Positions 24,750-35,130 of a DNA stretch of 64,000 nt are shown here, in pieces. The position numbers and the translations under genes are program-made. Position 1 is the stretch's first letter, and each line of letters starts with the position of its first letter. Source of the stretch: Larkinella punicea (GTDB lineage: Bacteria > Bacteroidota > Bacteroidia > Cytophagales > Spirosomataceae); contig NZ_QOWE01000002.1 of assembly GCF_003334855.1 (NCBI RefSeq), positions 364,150-428,149 of the forward strand. Direction: 5' to 3'. The notes beneath the pieces are model-generated. The model saw only the letters and a list, made by a program, of their open reading frames with translations. It ran no database searches and had not been told where the DNA came from.

Positions 24750-27700
24750 CTAAAATGTAATATTAAGATTGACACCATATTGACGAACAGGTGGTGTCTG
24801 GCCAGTCGTATTGATCCCGATCCCAAGTGCTGAGGTGGTCGTTGGCGTTGCCGTAGAACCTGGCAGCGGATTGCCCTGGTAGCTGAACTCGGGATCCGTG
24901 TAGTAATTAAGCTTATCCACAATGGTGAACAGGTTCCGTCCGTAGATGGAAATGCTGGCTCCCGAAATAAACTTCGTTTTAGCCAGCAGGTTTTGTGGCA
25001 AACGATACGCCAGATTGACATCCCGGAGTTTGATGAACCAGGCGGGTGTAACGAAGTTTTCGGAGATCAACCGGTAATTATCGACCCACAGGGCGTACTC
25101 CGGCTCACGGACGTTAACCGTCGTATTCGGAATGACGGTTTTGCCGTCCGTGTCCAGATAAGCCGAATTGGGGTAAATGTGCGGAGTGCGGTTTTCAGTC
25201 CATTTGCCGGTTCCGGTGAAGGTCATCTGACGGCCCAAATCGCTGAACATCACGTTGCCGCCCCGGTATTCGAAGTTAAAGGTAAAGCCAAAATCACCGT
25301 ACTCAATTTTCGAACCCAGACCGGCAATGTGACGGGGCAATACACCACCGCGCGGTGACAGCGTCGTTTGACGCAACGGATAACCCGTGGTCGAGTTGAC
25401 CAGCACACGGCCTGAACCATCCGGCGCATACTGATATCCATCGGTTTTCAGGATCGGGAAACGGGAATCCTTGATCACGTTTGTGTTGGCATACGCAAAA
25501 CCGCCATACTGGAACTCGTTGATGCCCGGATAGAGGTCAACCACTTTGTTATCGTTGTAGGAGTAGCGCAGGCTGGCATCCCAGGAGAATTTACCGCCCC
25601 GGGCAATCAGGTATTTCAGTTCAGCCTCATACCCCCAGTTTTTGGTTTCGCCCACGTTGATCAACAGGTTGTTGAAACCGGTCGAGTTCGGCACTTTAAC
25701 GGTAATAACCTGGCCTTCGGAAGTTTGCGTATAGGCCGACACGTCCAGGTTGATGCGGTTGTTGAACAACTGGAACTCACCACCGATTTCCGCCGAATAA
25801 ACGATTTCCGGTTTTAAGTTGGCATCCGGCAGAATGTTACCCACCGACAGACCAACCGTGTTGCCGTAGGGGAAGTTAGCCCCGTTCGTATAGGCCAGAT
25901 CCAGGCCATAGAGCGGGATGTTATCGTTGGCGTTTTTGTTGGCATTCACCCGAAGCTTGGCGTAGTTCAGGATATTGCTCTTGAGCGAGGGAAACGCATC
26001 GGTTGCAATAAACGAAAGCGCGGCACCGTAGTAGGGATATGACCAGGTGTTGGCCGGACGGTCGGGTTTGTAGAACCGGGAGGTCGCATCGAAACGGAAT
26101 GTACCGTTCAGGATCAGCCAGTTTTTGTAGTTCATGGTCAAATCGGCGTAGTAGCCAAACCGGCGTTCCTGCGTGCTGATTTCACCACCCTGCAACTCAC
26201 CCTGCCGGTTGGCTACGTTATACACATCGGGTACGACAATGGAAGTAGACCCAACGCCAATGGCTTTGGTCGTGCGTTGGTAAACGCTGTTTCCGAGAAT
26301 CAACCTGTTGGAGAGCGGCCCAAAGTCTTTCGACAATTGAATCAGGAATTCGTTGTTCACGACGTTCTCCGTCCCTGAATAATCCAGCACCGAGCCCAGG
26401 TTGTCGGTAATGGCCCGGTAGATGCCCGTACCGTCGCCATCCCGGAAGAAGGGAGCCGGAATGAATGATTTGGTTTTGGCCCAGTCCGAATACAGGAACT
26501 TACCGGTGGTGTTTTTACCCGTCCGGGAGTTGTTCATCACGCCCATTCGCTCGGTGAACATCAACCAGGGCGTCGGTTTGAAAACCAGACTCACGTTTCC
26601 GTTCAGGTTGGCGTCCTTGTACTTCATCCGGTTGTTGTCGGCATTGAAATACGGGTTGTTGTAATAATCGTTGTAAAAGCCGTTGGGGTTTGCAAACTGA
26701 TTGGTCCGCCAGTCGCGCAGGTCTTCCAAGGGCAGGTTGGCGGGCTGATTGAGGATGTCGTTGTAGAAGTCCGCCGAGGTCCGGTTATACATCGCCTGGG
26801 TGAAAGCCGCATTGAAACTCGCCGTCAGTTTGCCGTATTCTTTCGTAGCCGACAGACGTGCCCCGCTCCGGTCGCTTTTGTCGCCGGGCACAATCCCGTT
26901 CACCTTCTGGTTTTCAATCGACATATAGAACGAACTGGTTTCGTCGCCCCCCTGAAAATTGATCTGGTTGTTCATCGATACGCCGGTATCGAAGGCCTTC
27001 CGGCGGGCGTTCTTAATGGCCGAGTAAGGCAGCATATACTGGCCTCCGCTCTCCGTGGTCCGGCCCTGCATCCGGATCGACCCGTCAAACGGATCACCGT
27101 ACTGCTGGTTTTCGTACGAGCGCCAGTTGCCCTGCATCCGAACCAGGTAATCATTGCTGTAACCCGCCGTCCCGAATGAAGGGTAGTAGTGCGACCCGGA
27201 GCCATACTGATCCTGAAGCTGGGGCAGGAAGCTGATCTGTTCAAAGTTCGTACTGTTTGAATACGACACTTTCAGCTTGCCTTTCACGCCTTTTTTGGTG
27301 GTGATGATCAGCGCCCCGTTGATCCCGGCCGATCCGTACAGGGTAGCCGCCTGGCCCCCTTTCAGGATCGAAACGCTCTCGATATCATTCGGGTTGATGA
27401 TCGACAATACCGTAGCGGTGGTTTGCATCCCGTCCAGCACCACGAGGGCTTCGTTGTTCCCCGTCAAAGAGCGATAGCCCCGCAAGACTACCTTCACCGC
27501 CGGATCGACGCTGTTGTTGACGTTATAAACCGCCAAACCGGTTACTTTTCCCGAAAGGGCCTGCGCCAATTGGGGCGAACGGCCTACGGTTACGTCATCG
27601 GTCGTGACATTGGAATACGCATACCCGATTTCCCGCTGGTTTTTCCGAATACCCTGGGCCGTAACCACGATCTCCTGCAACTGGGAAACATCGGACTTCA

Positions 27701-27983
27701 TGGCAACATCGACCTTGGTTTTCGTGTCTATTGTAACACTTTGGTTCAGAAAACCGATGAAACTGAATTGCAATACCGTTCCTTTTCCAACCGTGATCTG
27801 GTACGTACCGTCGGCACTGCTCGTGGTTCCTTTCGTGGTTCCTTTCACAATCACATTCACACCGGGAAGCGGAGAACCATCTTCCGAAGCCGTGATCCGG
27901 CCCGATACGGTAAGATCCTGCGCCCACAAAGGCAAACAGAACACAAATGACAGCAGCAAGCTGCTGAGTAAATGTTTTTTCAT
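24750..27983 (-). CDS. SusC/RagA-like TonB-dependent transporter (pair 1)
   Basis: A 1077-residue outer membrane receptor. After a signal peptide (cleavage after LWAQ, residues 1-21) comes a carboxypeptidase-regulatory-like domain (DLTVSGRITASEDGSPLPGVNV), then the plug domain with VALSGKVTG-like and NPNDIESVSILKGGQAATLYG (about 200-220), then a long beta-barrel ending in an aromatic residue (NLNITF). It imports nutrients with TonB energy, together with the SusD encoded 22 bases downstream. No consensus promoter was seen in its upstream 280 bases. Confidence 0.95.
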   Translation of the reverse strand: MKKHLLSSLLLSFVFCLPLWAQDLTVSGRITASEDGSPLPGVNVIVKGTTKGTTSSADGTYQITVGKGTVLQFSFIGFLNQSVTIDTKTKVDVAMKSDVSQLQEIVVTAQGIRKNQREIGYAYSNVTTDDVTVGRSPQLAQALSGKVTGLAVYNVNNSVDPAVKVVLRGYRSLTGNNEALVVLDGMQTTATVLSIINPNDIESVSILKGGQAATLYGSAGINGALIITTKKGVKGKLKVSYSNSTNFEQISFLPQLQDQYGSGSHYYPSFGTAGYSNDYLVRMQGNWRSYENQQYGDPFDGSIRMQGRTTESGGQYMLPYSAIKNARRKAFDTGVSMNNQINFQGGDETSSFYMSIENQKVNGIVPGDKSDRSGARLSATKEYGKLTASFNAAFTQAMYNRTSADFYNDILNQPANLPLEDLRDWRTNQFANPNGFYNDYYNNPYFNADNNRMKYKDANLNGNVSLVFKPTPWLMFTERMGVMNNSRTGKNTTGKFLYSDWAKTKSFIPAPFFRDGDGTGIYRAITDNLGSVLDYSGTENVVNNEFLIQLSKDFGPLSNRLILGNSVYQRTTKAIGVGSTSIVVPDVYNVANRQGELQGGEISTQERRFGYYADLTMNYKNWLILNGTFRFDATSRFYKPDRPANTWSYPYYGAALSFIATDAFPSLKSNILNYAKLRVNANKNANDNIPLYGLDLAYTNGANFPYGNTVGLSVGNILPDANLKPEIVYSAEIGGEFQLFNNRINLDVSAYTQTSEGQVITVKVPNSTGFNNLLINVGETKNWGYEAELKYLIARGGKFSWDASLRYSYNDNKVVDLYPGINEFQYGGFAYANTNVIKDSRFPILKTDGYQYAPDGSGRVLVNSTTGYPLRQTTLSPRGGVLPRHIAGLGSKIEYGDFGFTFNFEYRGGNVMFSDLGRQMTFTGTGKWTENRTPHIYPNSAYLDTDGKTVIPNTTVNVREPEYALWVDNYRLISENFVTPAWFIKLRDVNLAYRLPQNLLAKTKFISGASISIYGRNLFTIVDKLNYYTDPEFSYQGNPLPGSTATPTTTSALGIGINTTGQTPPVRQYGVNLNITF

Positions 27984-28259
27984 AATGAAATTGTAGTTTG
28001 TTTGGTTAATTCAACGAAACAGACGGTCACGGTGACAATGTCAACACTGCCCGTTTACGTCATCCTGTTTTAGAAAAGTCTCCCGCAGGACGCGGGCAGC
28101 ACGAACGCTTGTTGCTACATCCAAAAACCGTATAGTCAGAACGGATCGGGTACTGAATCGCACCGGATCTACAATAGATCCCTACATCTGACGACCTGGG
28201 TTTCAGGATTTACGCAACTACCGGTACTGTACGATACGCTGAGATAAGGGGTGTAATTT

Positions 28260-28442
28260 TTACCTACGCTGCTGACCAGCACCGTTGGCAAAAGATGAGT
28301 GGAATAACCTGATGGCAGGAGCGGAACCTAGCGAACCCGCTTCTCCGGAAATCATTTTTTCCGGCCGGGATTTCTGTTGTGGAGGAGATTCGGCCACCGT
28401 CCCGGAGGGATACAGTGGGTAAAGCAGTAAACTTTTCTTCAT
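28260..28442 (-). CDS. Doubtful 60-residue basic peptide frame
   Basis: From the ATG at 28442 the frame reads MKKSLLLYPLYPSGTV, then a Pro/Ser/Gly-rich basic stretch ending NGAGQQRR. The start resembles a short hydrophobic leader but has no clear signal peptide or family. It lies alone between SusC units. It may be a leader peptide or chance. Confidence 0.22.
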   Translation of the reverse strand: MKKSLLLYPLYPSGTVAESPPQQKSRPEKMISGEAGSLGSAPAIRLFHSSFANGAGQQRR

Positions 28443-28599
28443 GTTTTTAGCGTAGGTTAATGAATAATAACGGCCAATATACAAAATATACTATCCCTGA
28501 TGCCGCCACATCCCCATATTTTGTTCCTTTATATGGCATTATTGTAAAATTTAATGCGGCTTTAATCTTTACACGCCCCAGGCGTTGCCCCGGTTTCCT

Positions 28600-28643
28600 T
28601 TTATAAACAAAAACCTCCTCCCTGCGGTAGCAGAGAGGAGGTT
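28600..28643 (-). terminator. Intrinsic terminator of the second SusC/SusD pair
   Basis: On the minus strand, a 9-base stem AACCTCCTC/GAGGAGGTT (28643-28612) with a 14-base loop is followed by TTTTTGTTT. It begins 34 bases after the SusD stop at 28678. Confidence 0.85.
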
Positions 28644-28677
28644 TTAAGAAGGCACGAATCCGATTTACATCCGTTGC

Positions 28678-30129
28678 TTAGGGCTTGTCCCACCAGATGC
28701 GCGTATACGGATCGTCGGCGCCCTGGCTGGCGATCACGGCATTGTAGTTGGCCGTATTCAGCGTTCCTTCCGTTGCGACCGGATAGGCCAGACGACGCGG
28801 AATGGCCGTGCCGCCGTTGAGCGGTGAAGCCGCCGGTTTCAACACCGGGAAGCCCGTCCGGCGCCAGGAGTTCCAGGCCGATGTTCCCTGGTTGAACAAA
28901 GCAATCCAGCGCTGGGTCGCAATTTGCTCGATACCTTTAGCCTCCGTATAAGCCACATCCGGCTGAGCGATGTACGTCTTATAAGCTGCATCTGTGAAGT
29001 TGGTTCCCATCCACTGCTGCATCGACGCCATAATCGCCGATTCGTAGAGGGTTTTGGCGTTACCTGTAGTCCAGCCCAATTTGGCGGCTTCGGCCTGCGC
29101 AAACAAAACCTCCGCGTAGGTCACGATGTTGGCCGGGGCATTTTGTGCCGCAACCGTTGTTGCCGCCAGTGAGAAGTTCTGCGCCGGGCCGGTAGCCGGG
29201 AAAACTGCATACGGAACCCCGACGTATTCACCCCGCTGGTTGGGAGCCGCCAGATAAGGCAGACGCGGATCACTCACTTTCTTCAGATAATCCACAAACG
29301 TGTTGCTCACCGCGAAGTCTTTCCGGTTGCTCCGGACATAGTTGGTATACAACGGATTCTCGTTGTTGGCATCCGACAGATACGTATACCGGACATTATC
29401 CGCATTCGAAGCCAGAACGCCATCGGCTACGGCTGCCGCAAATTCGGTTCGGCCTTTCGTGGGGTCCACTTTTGACAATTGCAGCGCGGCCAGCATCCGT
29501 TGGGTGGCAGCAAACTTTTTCCAGCGGGCAGCATTGCCACTGAGCAAAATATCACCCTTCACAGCCGCCCCGGCGTCAAACTGGGCCGCGGCTTCCTTGT
29601 ATTCCTTAAACAGATCGGTGTAAATATCCTGCTGCTTGTCGAAAGCCGGTGAGAAATTCTGATCGCCTTTCAACGCCTGAGAATACGGAATGTCGCCCCA
29701 GCGATCGGTCATCCACTGATAAATATACGCCTTCAGAATCCGCGCAATGGCAATCTGGTTGTTGTTCGATCCATACGTCGCCACACTGGCGCGGGTAGCC
29801 TCGTTGGTGTTCTGATCGATAATGGCCTGCAGGTTGACCAGCGGCCCGGCATACAAACCGTTGTAGCTGAAGTTGATGGTCTTATACCGGGAATCCTCGA
29901 TGTAGGTTACATCGCCAAACTGCTGAACGTACAGAGCCGGGGTGATGTTGAACCCGGCCGGCCCCACCTGGCTGTTCATCGTTCCGACGGTTCGAATGGC
30001 CCCCGTAAATAAACTGGCGGTGTTGGGCAACAGCGGACTGTTGGGGTTGACGTTCATTTCTTCGAAATCGCTGCAGGCGACTGTCGTCAGCATCAACCCG
30101 GCAAAAAGAATGGACTTATAAAGTTTCAT
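28678..30129 (-). CDS. SusD/RagB-like outer membrane lipoprotein (pair 2)
   Basis: A 483-residue lipoprotein with lipobox TTVAC (C19), then SDFEEMNVNPNSPLLPNTASLF, again the SusD_2 subgroup. YAEVLFAQAEAAKLGW near residue 340 is the helical repeat found in the family. It is the nutrient-capturing partner of the SusC encoded 23 bases upstream. It is clearly diverged from the SusD of pair 1, so the two pairs probably bind different ligands. Confidence 0.92.
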   Translation of the reverse strand: MKLYKSILFAGLMLTTVACSDFEEMNVNPNSPLLPNTASLFTGAIRTVGTMNSQVGPAGFNITPALYVQQFGDVTYIEDSRYKTINFSYNGLYAGPLVNLQAIIDQNTNEATRASVATYGSNNNQIAIARILKAYIYQWMTDRWGDIPYSQALKGDQNFSPAFDKQQDIYTDLFKEYKEAAAQFDAGAAVKGDILLSGNAARWKKFAATQRMLAALQLSKVDPTKGRTEFAAAVADGVLASNADNVRYTYLSDANNENPLYTNYVRSNRKDFAVSNTFVDYLKKVSDPRLPYLAAPNQRGEYVGVPYAVFPATGPAQNFSLAATTVAAQNAPANIVTYAEVLFAQAEAAKLGWTTGNAKTLYESAIMASMQQWMGTNFTDAAYKTYIAQPDVAYTEAKGIEQIATQRWIALFNQGTSAWNSWRRTGFPVLKPAASPLNGGTAIPRRLAYPVATEGTLNTANYNAVIASQGADDPYTRIWWDKP

Positions 30130-30152
30130 GATGTCTGTTTTTGAAGTGTTGA

Positions 30153-33100
30153 TTAAAGACCCAGGCGCAGGTTGATCCCGAACGAGCGAACGGGCGGCAA
30201 CTGACCGCCTTCATACCACAGGGTCTCTGATTCAGAAATATCGATGCCGCCACCAATCGCGCTGTATATCAGCAACGGATTGCGGGCAATCAGCGAAATG
30301 TTAGCCGATTTGATGAATTTACCCAGCATGCTTTTCGGGAAATTGTACCCCACAGCTACTTCGCGCAGTTTGATGTAGGATTTATCGTAAATCCAGTACT
30401 CATTCAGCGCAAACAGCCAGTTTTCATACAGGTTCTGGGCATCGACCCGGGTGGTGTTCGGCTGACCATCTTCCGTTACACCTTCCAGTAAAATACCGCC
30501 ATTGTTTGCTACCGGATCGCGTTTCGGCACTCCCAACTCGTTCAGACCGGCGGTTTCGGCACCCAGACCCGAATAGTTGTTGAACATTTTCGTGGTCGAG
30601 AAGAATTTACCTCCGGCAATGAAGTCGGCATTCACCCGCAACGACAGCCCTTTATACGTGAAGGTATTCAGGAATCCACCTTTGAACTTCGGCAAAACGG
30701 AACCCAGCGGCACGTTTTCTTCCTTGATGTATAAACCGGCATTGGCACCACTGCCGTAGACCAGACGGTTTCCGTTCGCATCTTTCTTGATTCCCTGCCC
30801 TACCAGCAGACCCCAGTCTTCGCCTTCGCGGGCGTTGAGGGTCAACGTCCGCCATTGGGGGCCGTCGATCTGGTAGTTGGTCAAACCTTCCCGCAGTTCA
30901 ACGACCTTCGAGCGGTTGCGGTCCAGGTTGATGTCAAACTCCCAGGTAAAACCGGACGCCGACCGAACCGGCGTCGCATTGATGTGCAATTCCAGACCGC
31001 TGGTTTGAATCAGACCGGCGTTGATAACGGCGTTGGTATAGCCGCTGGTCGGCGTAACCGGCACCGGAATAATCTGGTTTTTGTTGTCGTTGCGATAGGC
31101 CGTAAATTCAAAACCCAGTCGGTTATTCAGGAAACGCAGGTCAATACCACCTTCATAGGAAGACGACAGACCCGGTTGCAGGTTGGAATTCGGCAAAAGC
31201 GATGGAAGAAACAGGGTTGCATTACTCGAATACGGTGTTCCGGAGTTGTAGGCCAACGCCGTCTGGTAAGGCCCAACGTCCGTACCTACCTGAGCATAAC
31301 CGGCCCGGATTTTACCGTACGACAGAATGCTGTTCTGCGGAAGCAACTCCGAGAAGACCAAACCGGCCGACACGGACGGGTAGAGATACGAGTTGTTGGC
31401 TTTCGGCAGGGTCGACGACCAGTCGTTCCGAATCGAAGCTTCTACAAAAACAAAATCTTTGTAGCCGATGCTCACGTTTCCGAACACACTGTTGACCTGC
31501 CGTTCGTACAAGTAGTTGTTCGACAAAGGCCGGTCGATGGAAGCGGCAATGTTGTAGAAATTTGGTGCCGAAAGCCCCCCTACCGTGGCCTGGAACTGAC
31601 CGTCGATGCGGTTGTAGCGGATGTTTCCCCCGGCATTGGCGACCACCGACAGGTTGGCAAATTCCTGGTTGTAACTGGCCAGAAATTCGTAGTTGTTTTC
31701 GCGGGCACTGGCTCCCAGGGTCGAGTAGGCACCCAAACCACCAGCGTTCAGCGTTCCCTGTGCCACGCGCGATTCCTGCGTAAAGTAGTTCTGGTCGCGC
31801 CGGACGGTGGCCGAGGCTTTCAGGAAAGGCGTAAATTCGTACGTTAACCCAATGTCTCCGAACAGCCGGTCGCTGCGGTTGGTGTTCGTATTTTCGTACA
31901 CCTGCGTATACGGGCTATCCCAGTATTTCGGGCGCGGGTCGGTGGGGCTGCCAATGTTCCAGCTCCGGAACGTGCCATCCGGATTCTTGTAGTTTTTGAG
32001 GTCGTCGATGCTAAGCTGGCGCTGAAACCACTGGTTGAACGAACCGATCGTCTGGTTATACCCGTTCAGGGTAGCGTTCGAAATACCGATCGGGCTGTTT
32101 GAGGGTGTCGTACCGCCCGAAGAACCGTAGCGGTCAGCCGGCAGGTTGTTCGTTTTGAACGCCGTATAATTCACATTCAGGTTGGCCGACAGTTTGCTGC
32201 CAAATTTGATCGTGTTTTTGGCACTGACAAAATCGCGGGTTTGTGATGAGTTCGGAACAATCCCGTTGTTGATGATGTGCGTGTACGAAATCCGGCTTTG
32301 GAACGCTTCCGTTCCGCGCGAAAAGGCGATGTTGGTGTTGTTGCTGATCGGTTTGGCGAAGAAATCGCGCACGTTGTTGGGATTCGCCGAATACGGCGTC
32401 AACTGTCCGAAGCCGGGGCCCTGTTGCCAGGATGCCGCCGAGCGGTGGGGCGAATTGTCGATGCGGGGACCCCAGCTTTCATCAGCGGCATAATCCAGAA
32501 TCTTCTGTCCGTTAAACGAGGCCCAGTCTGCCGGATGCAACGCCGGGTCATATTCAAACGTGGCCCAATCCTGCGAATAACCGCCACCGTATTCGTTCTG
32601 GTATTTCGGCAGCAGACCCACCATATCGATGGTGGTGCTGTGGTTGATGTCCAGCCGGGTTTCGCCCGCTTTGGCGCGTTTGGTCGTAATGACGATAACC
32701 CCGGCCGAAGCCCGGTTTCCGTACAAAGCCGTTGCGGAAGGGCCTTTCAGCACCGACAGCGTTTCGACATCGTCCATGTTGACCTGGCTCACATCGGTGG
32801 GCGTTCCGTCTACCACATACAGCGGATCACCGCCCGTCAGCGAGTTGACCCCCCGAACCCGGATGCTGGGGCTGCCAAATTTAGCCGCCGACTGGCCCAA
32901 CACCTGCACACCCGCAATTTTACCGGCCAGGGCGTTGGCCACATTCTGGTCGCGGGCAATGTTCAGTTTTTCCTGTTTCAGTTCCTGAACGGCGTAATTG
33001 AGGGCTTTCTTTTCCCGCGAAATACCGAGGGCCGTCACCACAATTTCCTGGAGTGTTGAAGCGTCGGGTTCCAGCGCCAGATCGACCGTCGAGCGATTCC

Positions 33101-33359
33101 CGATGGAAACGTCCGTCGTTTTAAATCCAATGAACGAAAACGTTAACGTTCCGGCATTGTCAGGCACGCTCAGGGTGTATTCGCCGTTGGCATTGGAAGT
33201 CGCTCCGCGGGAGGTTCCTTTAACGACAATGTTTACGCCGGGAAGTGGAGAAGTGTCTTCGGCGGAGGTCACTTTGCCCGAAACCGTACGGGTTTGCGCA
33301 AAGGAGAAGCCCACCGTGCCCAATAGGCACAATGAGGCAATGAGTAAACGTTTCAACAT
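30153..33359 (-). CDS. SusC/RagA-like TonB-dependent transporter (pair 2)
   Basis: A 1068-residue receptor using the ATG at 33359, which gives a good signal peptide (MLKRLLIASLCLLGTVGFSFAQ). The frame could start ten codons earlier, but that adds polar residues before the signal. The regulatory-like domain RTVSGKVTSAEDTSPLPGVN, the plug with VNMDDVETLSVLKGPSATALYG (about 195-220) and a beta-barrel ending LRLGL follow. It works with the SusD gene downstream. It shares the domain layout of pair 1 but only moderate sequence similarity. Confidence 0.95.
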   Translation of the reverse strand: MLKRLLIASLCLLGTVGFSFAQTRTVSGKVTSAEDTSPLPGVNIVVKGTSRGATSNANGEYTLSVPDNAGTLTFSFIGFKTTDVSIGNRSTVDLALEPDASTLQEIVVTALGISREKKALNYAVQELKQEKLNIARDQNVANALAGKIAGVQVLGQSAAKFGSPSIRVRGVNSLTGGDPLYVVDGTPTDVSQVNMDDVETLSVLKGPSATALYGNRASAGVIVITTKRAKAGETRLDINHSTTIDMVGLLPKYQNEYGGGYSQDWATFEYDPALHPADWASFNGQKILDYAADESWGPRIDNSPHRSAASWQQGPGFGQLTPYSANPNNVRDFFAKPISNNTNIAFSRGTEAFQSRISYTHIINNGIVPNSSQTRDFVSAKNTIKFGSKLSANLNVNYTAFKTNNLPADRYGSSGGTTPSNSPIGISNATLNGYNQTIGSFNQWFQRQLSIDDLKNYKNPDGTFRSWNIGSPTDPRPKYWDSPYTQVYENTNTNRSDRLFGDIGLTYEFTPFLKASATVRRDQNYFTQESRVAQGTLNAGGLGAYSTLGASARENNYEFLASYNQEFANLSVVANAGGNIRYNRIDGQFQATVGGLSAPNFYNIAASIDRPLSNNYLYERQVNSVFGNVSIGYKDFVFVEASIRNDWSSTLPKANNSYLYPSVSAGLVFSELLPQNSILSYGKIRAGYAQVGTDVGPYQTALAYNSGTPYSSNATLFLPSLLPNSNLQPGLSSSYEGGIDLRFLNNRLGFEFTAYRNDNKNQIIPVPVTPTSGYTNAVINAGLIQTSGLELHINATPVRSASGFTWEFDINLDRNRSKVVELREGLTNYQIDGPQWRTLTLNAREGEDWGLLVGQGIKKDANGNRLVYGSGANAGLYIKEENVPLGSVLPKFKGGFLNTFTYKGLSLRVNADFIAGGKFFSTTKMFNNYSGLGAETAGLNELGVPKRDPVANNGGILLEGVTEDGQPNTTRVDAQNLYENWLFALNEYWIYDKSYIKLREVAVGYNFPKSMLGKFIKSANISLIARNPLLIYSAIGGGIDISESETLWYEGGQLPPVRSFGINLRLGL

Positions 33360-33634
33360 GTTCTTAGTTAGGTTAATGAAGCAATGCACTAATTAGCTAA
33401 TCACTAATTTCGTAAAGTGAAATTACTACAAAATTTTGTTTTGTCAACAAGTCATAAGGCACTAATCCAAGCCAAAATATTTTGCAAAATGAATGAATAC
33501 CCATAGAAAAACACACTAATCAGAAGTTAACTGTTTGTCAACCAAATAATTAATATTAGCAACATTGCCTTTACACCAACCTGAATTCCTATTCAATGGC
33601 CGTTCTGTTGTAAGCAAACAACTCAGAAAAATTA

Positions 33635-33642
33635 TATATTTG
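33635..33642 (+). promoter_or_regulatory. -7 box directly before the m5C methyltransferase gene
   Basis: TATATTTG exactly fits TAnnTTTG and ends 4 bases before the ATG at 33647, so the predicted transcript would be leaderless. A TTG lies 24 bases upstream, slightly too far. Confidence 0.5.
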
Positions 33643-33646
33643 TCCG

Positions 33647-35020
33647 ATGAGTGACATTCCTTTACCTGCCCAATTCCGGCACCAAATGGCGCAGCAATTG
33701 GGTGCCGATTACGCGGCTTTTCTGGCGTCTCTGCAACAATCGCCCCCCATCAGCATCCGGGTGAATCCCCAAAAAATGGCGTTACCAACGGCCGATCTGG
33801 AACCGGTTTTGTGGTGTTCCGAAGGCTTCTACTTGCCGGAGCGGCCGGTTTTTACGCTCGACCCTTTGTTTCAGGCCGGTGCGTTTTACGTTCAGGAAGC
33901 ATCGTCGATGCTGGTGGCAGAAGCCCTTCGCCAGACGGCCCGGTTGAAACGCCCGCTGCGGGTGCTGGATCTGTGTGCCGCGCCCGGTGGCAAAAGTACC
34001 CTGCTCGCATCCCTGCTAAACGCCGACAGTTTGCTGGTCTGTAACGAAGTCATTCGCAGCCGGATCCCGGTTTTGAAAGAAAATATGGAAAAGTGGGGGC
34101 ATCCCAATGTCGTCATCAGCAACCACGATCCGGAAGACTTCAAGAGCCTGAACGGTTTTTTCGATGTCGTGCTGGTGGATGCCCCCTGCTCGGGCGAAGG
34201 ACTGTTTCGGAAAGATCCGGAAGCCATGCTCGAATGGTCGCCGGACAGCGTTGTGTTCTGTGCCGCCCGCCAGCAGCGGATTCTGACGGCCGCCACGCCC
34301 CTGCTGTGCGACGACGGATTGCTCCTTTATAGTACGTGTACCTATAATGACGAAGAAAATAGCCAGAATGCCGCCTGGCTGAGCAAACACGGTTTTGAAA
34401 ACGTTCCGTTAGATTTGCCCGAATCCTGGGGAATTGCTGAAAAAACGCTGGACCAAACCGTCGGCTACCAATGTTATCCCCACCGGGTAACCGGCGAAGG
34501 TTTTTTCCTAAGTGTGTTCAAAAAGAAACAACGGTCCAGCCCCGAAATGGGTGTTCCCCGGTCATTTCGGTCGCTCAAACCGGTTCGCAACTGGCAGGAG
34601 AAAATCTTAAAGACTTTTCTGAAAAATTCCGACGCATTTTCTTTTTATGTGAAACCGAATGAGGACGTTTTTGCGATCCCGGAAACCCTCTCGGCCGACC
34701 TCCGCGTGCTGGATGCGGCCCTCCACAACAAAGGTTTTGGCCTGGAAATGGGCACGTTCAAAGGTGATGATTTCATTCCGTCGCACGCCCTGGCTTTGAG
34801 TAACGCTCTGGCCGAAAATCTGCCTGGTATTGAATTATCAAAGGAGGATGCGTTGCGGTATTTCAAGAAGGAAAACCTGGTTTTGAACGAACCGGTGAAG
34901 GGCTGGCTGCTGGCCCGCTACAACGGATTGAACCTGGGTTGGCTGAAAGGCGTGGGTAACCGGGTGAATAATTACCTGCCGAAAGAATGGCGCATCCGCA
35001 TGGATATCAAGGAATATTGA
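33647..35020 (+). CDS. RsmF/RsmB-type rRNA cytosine-C5 methyltransferase
   Basis: A 457-residue enzyme of the NOL1/NOP2/Sun family that methylates a cytosine in rRNA (or tRNA) using S-adenosylmethionine. The SAM loop DLCAAPGGKST is near 109-118, the DAPCSGEGLFR motif with one catalytic Cys near 182, and STCTYN with the second Cys near 232. The C-terminal 140 residues (from about 310) form the small domain that follows RsmF cores and helps hold RNA. The N-terminal ISIRVNPQK block is typical. Exact target base is not predictable. Confidence 0.9.
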   Translation: MSDIPLPAQFRHQMAQQLGADYAAFLASLQQSPPISIRVNPQKMALPTADLEPVLWCSEGFYLPERPVFTLDPLFQAGAFYVQEASSMLVAEALRQTARLKRPLRVLDLCAAPGGKSTLLASLLNADSLLVCNEVIRSRIPVLKENMEKWGHPNVVISNHDPEDFKSLNGFFDVVLVDAPCSGEGLFRKDPEAMLEWSPDSVVFCAARQQRILTAATPLLCDDGLLLYSTCTYNDEENSQNAAWLSKHGFENVPLDLPESWGIAEKTLDQTVGYQCYPHRVTGEGFFLSVFKKKQRSSPEMGVPRSFRSLKPVRNWQEKILKTFLKNSDAFSFYVKPNEDVFAIPETLSADLRVLDAALHNKGFGLEMGTFKGDDFIPSHALALSNALAENLPGIELSKEDALRYFKKENLVLNEPVKGWLLARYNGLNLGWLKGVGNRVNNYLPKEWRIRMDIKEY

Positions 35021-35052
35021 TCCGCAAACCCGGCCCGGGGCAAACGCCGGTG

Positions 35053-35084
35053 TTGGCATTCCAGCAAAAAAAGTAGTTACTTTG
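35053..35084 (+). promoter_or_regulatory. Probable fabI promoter
   Basis: TTG (35053-35055), 21 bases, then TTACTTTG (35077-35084), one mismatch from TAnnTTTG. Predicted leader about 40 bases. Confidence 0.4.
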
Positions 35085-35130
35085 CCCCCTTCTGAATCGA
35101 CACGATCACCCAACAAAGCAACTCAAATTC

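Larger units (their letters stand above)
27984..28677. other. Intergenic region between the two SusC/SusD units
   Basis: About 690 bases. It holds the upstream region of SusC pair 1, a doubtful short frame (28260-28442) and the terminator of pair 2 (28600-28643). I see no RNA gene, no regulator gene and no exact TAnnTTTG box for SusC. The part 28443-28600 is AT-rich. Confidence 0.6.
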
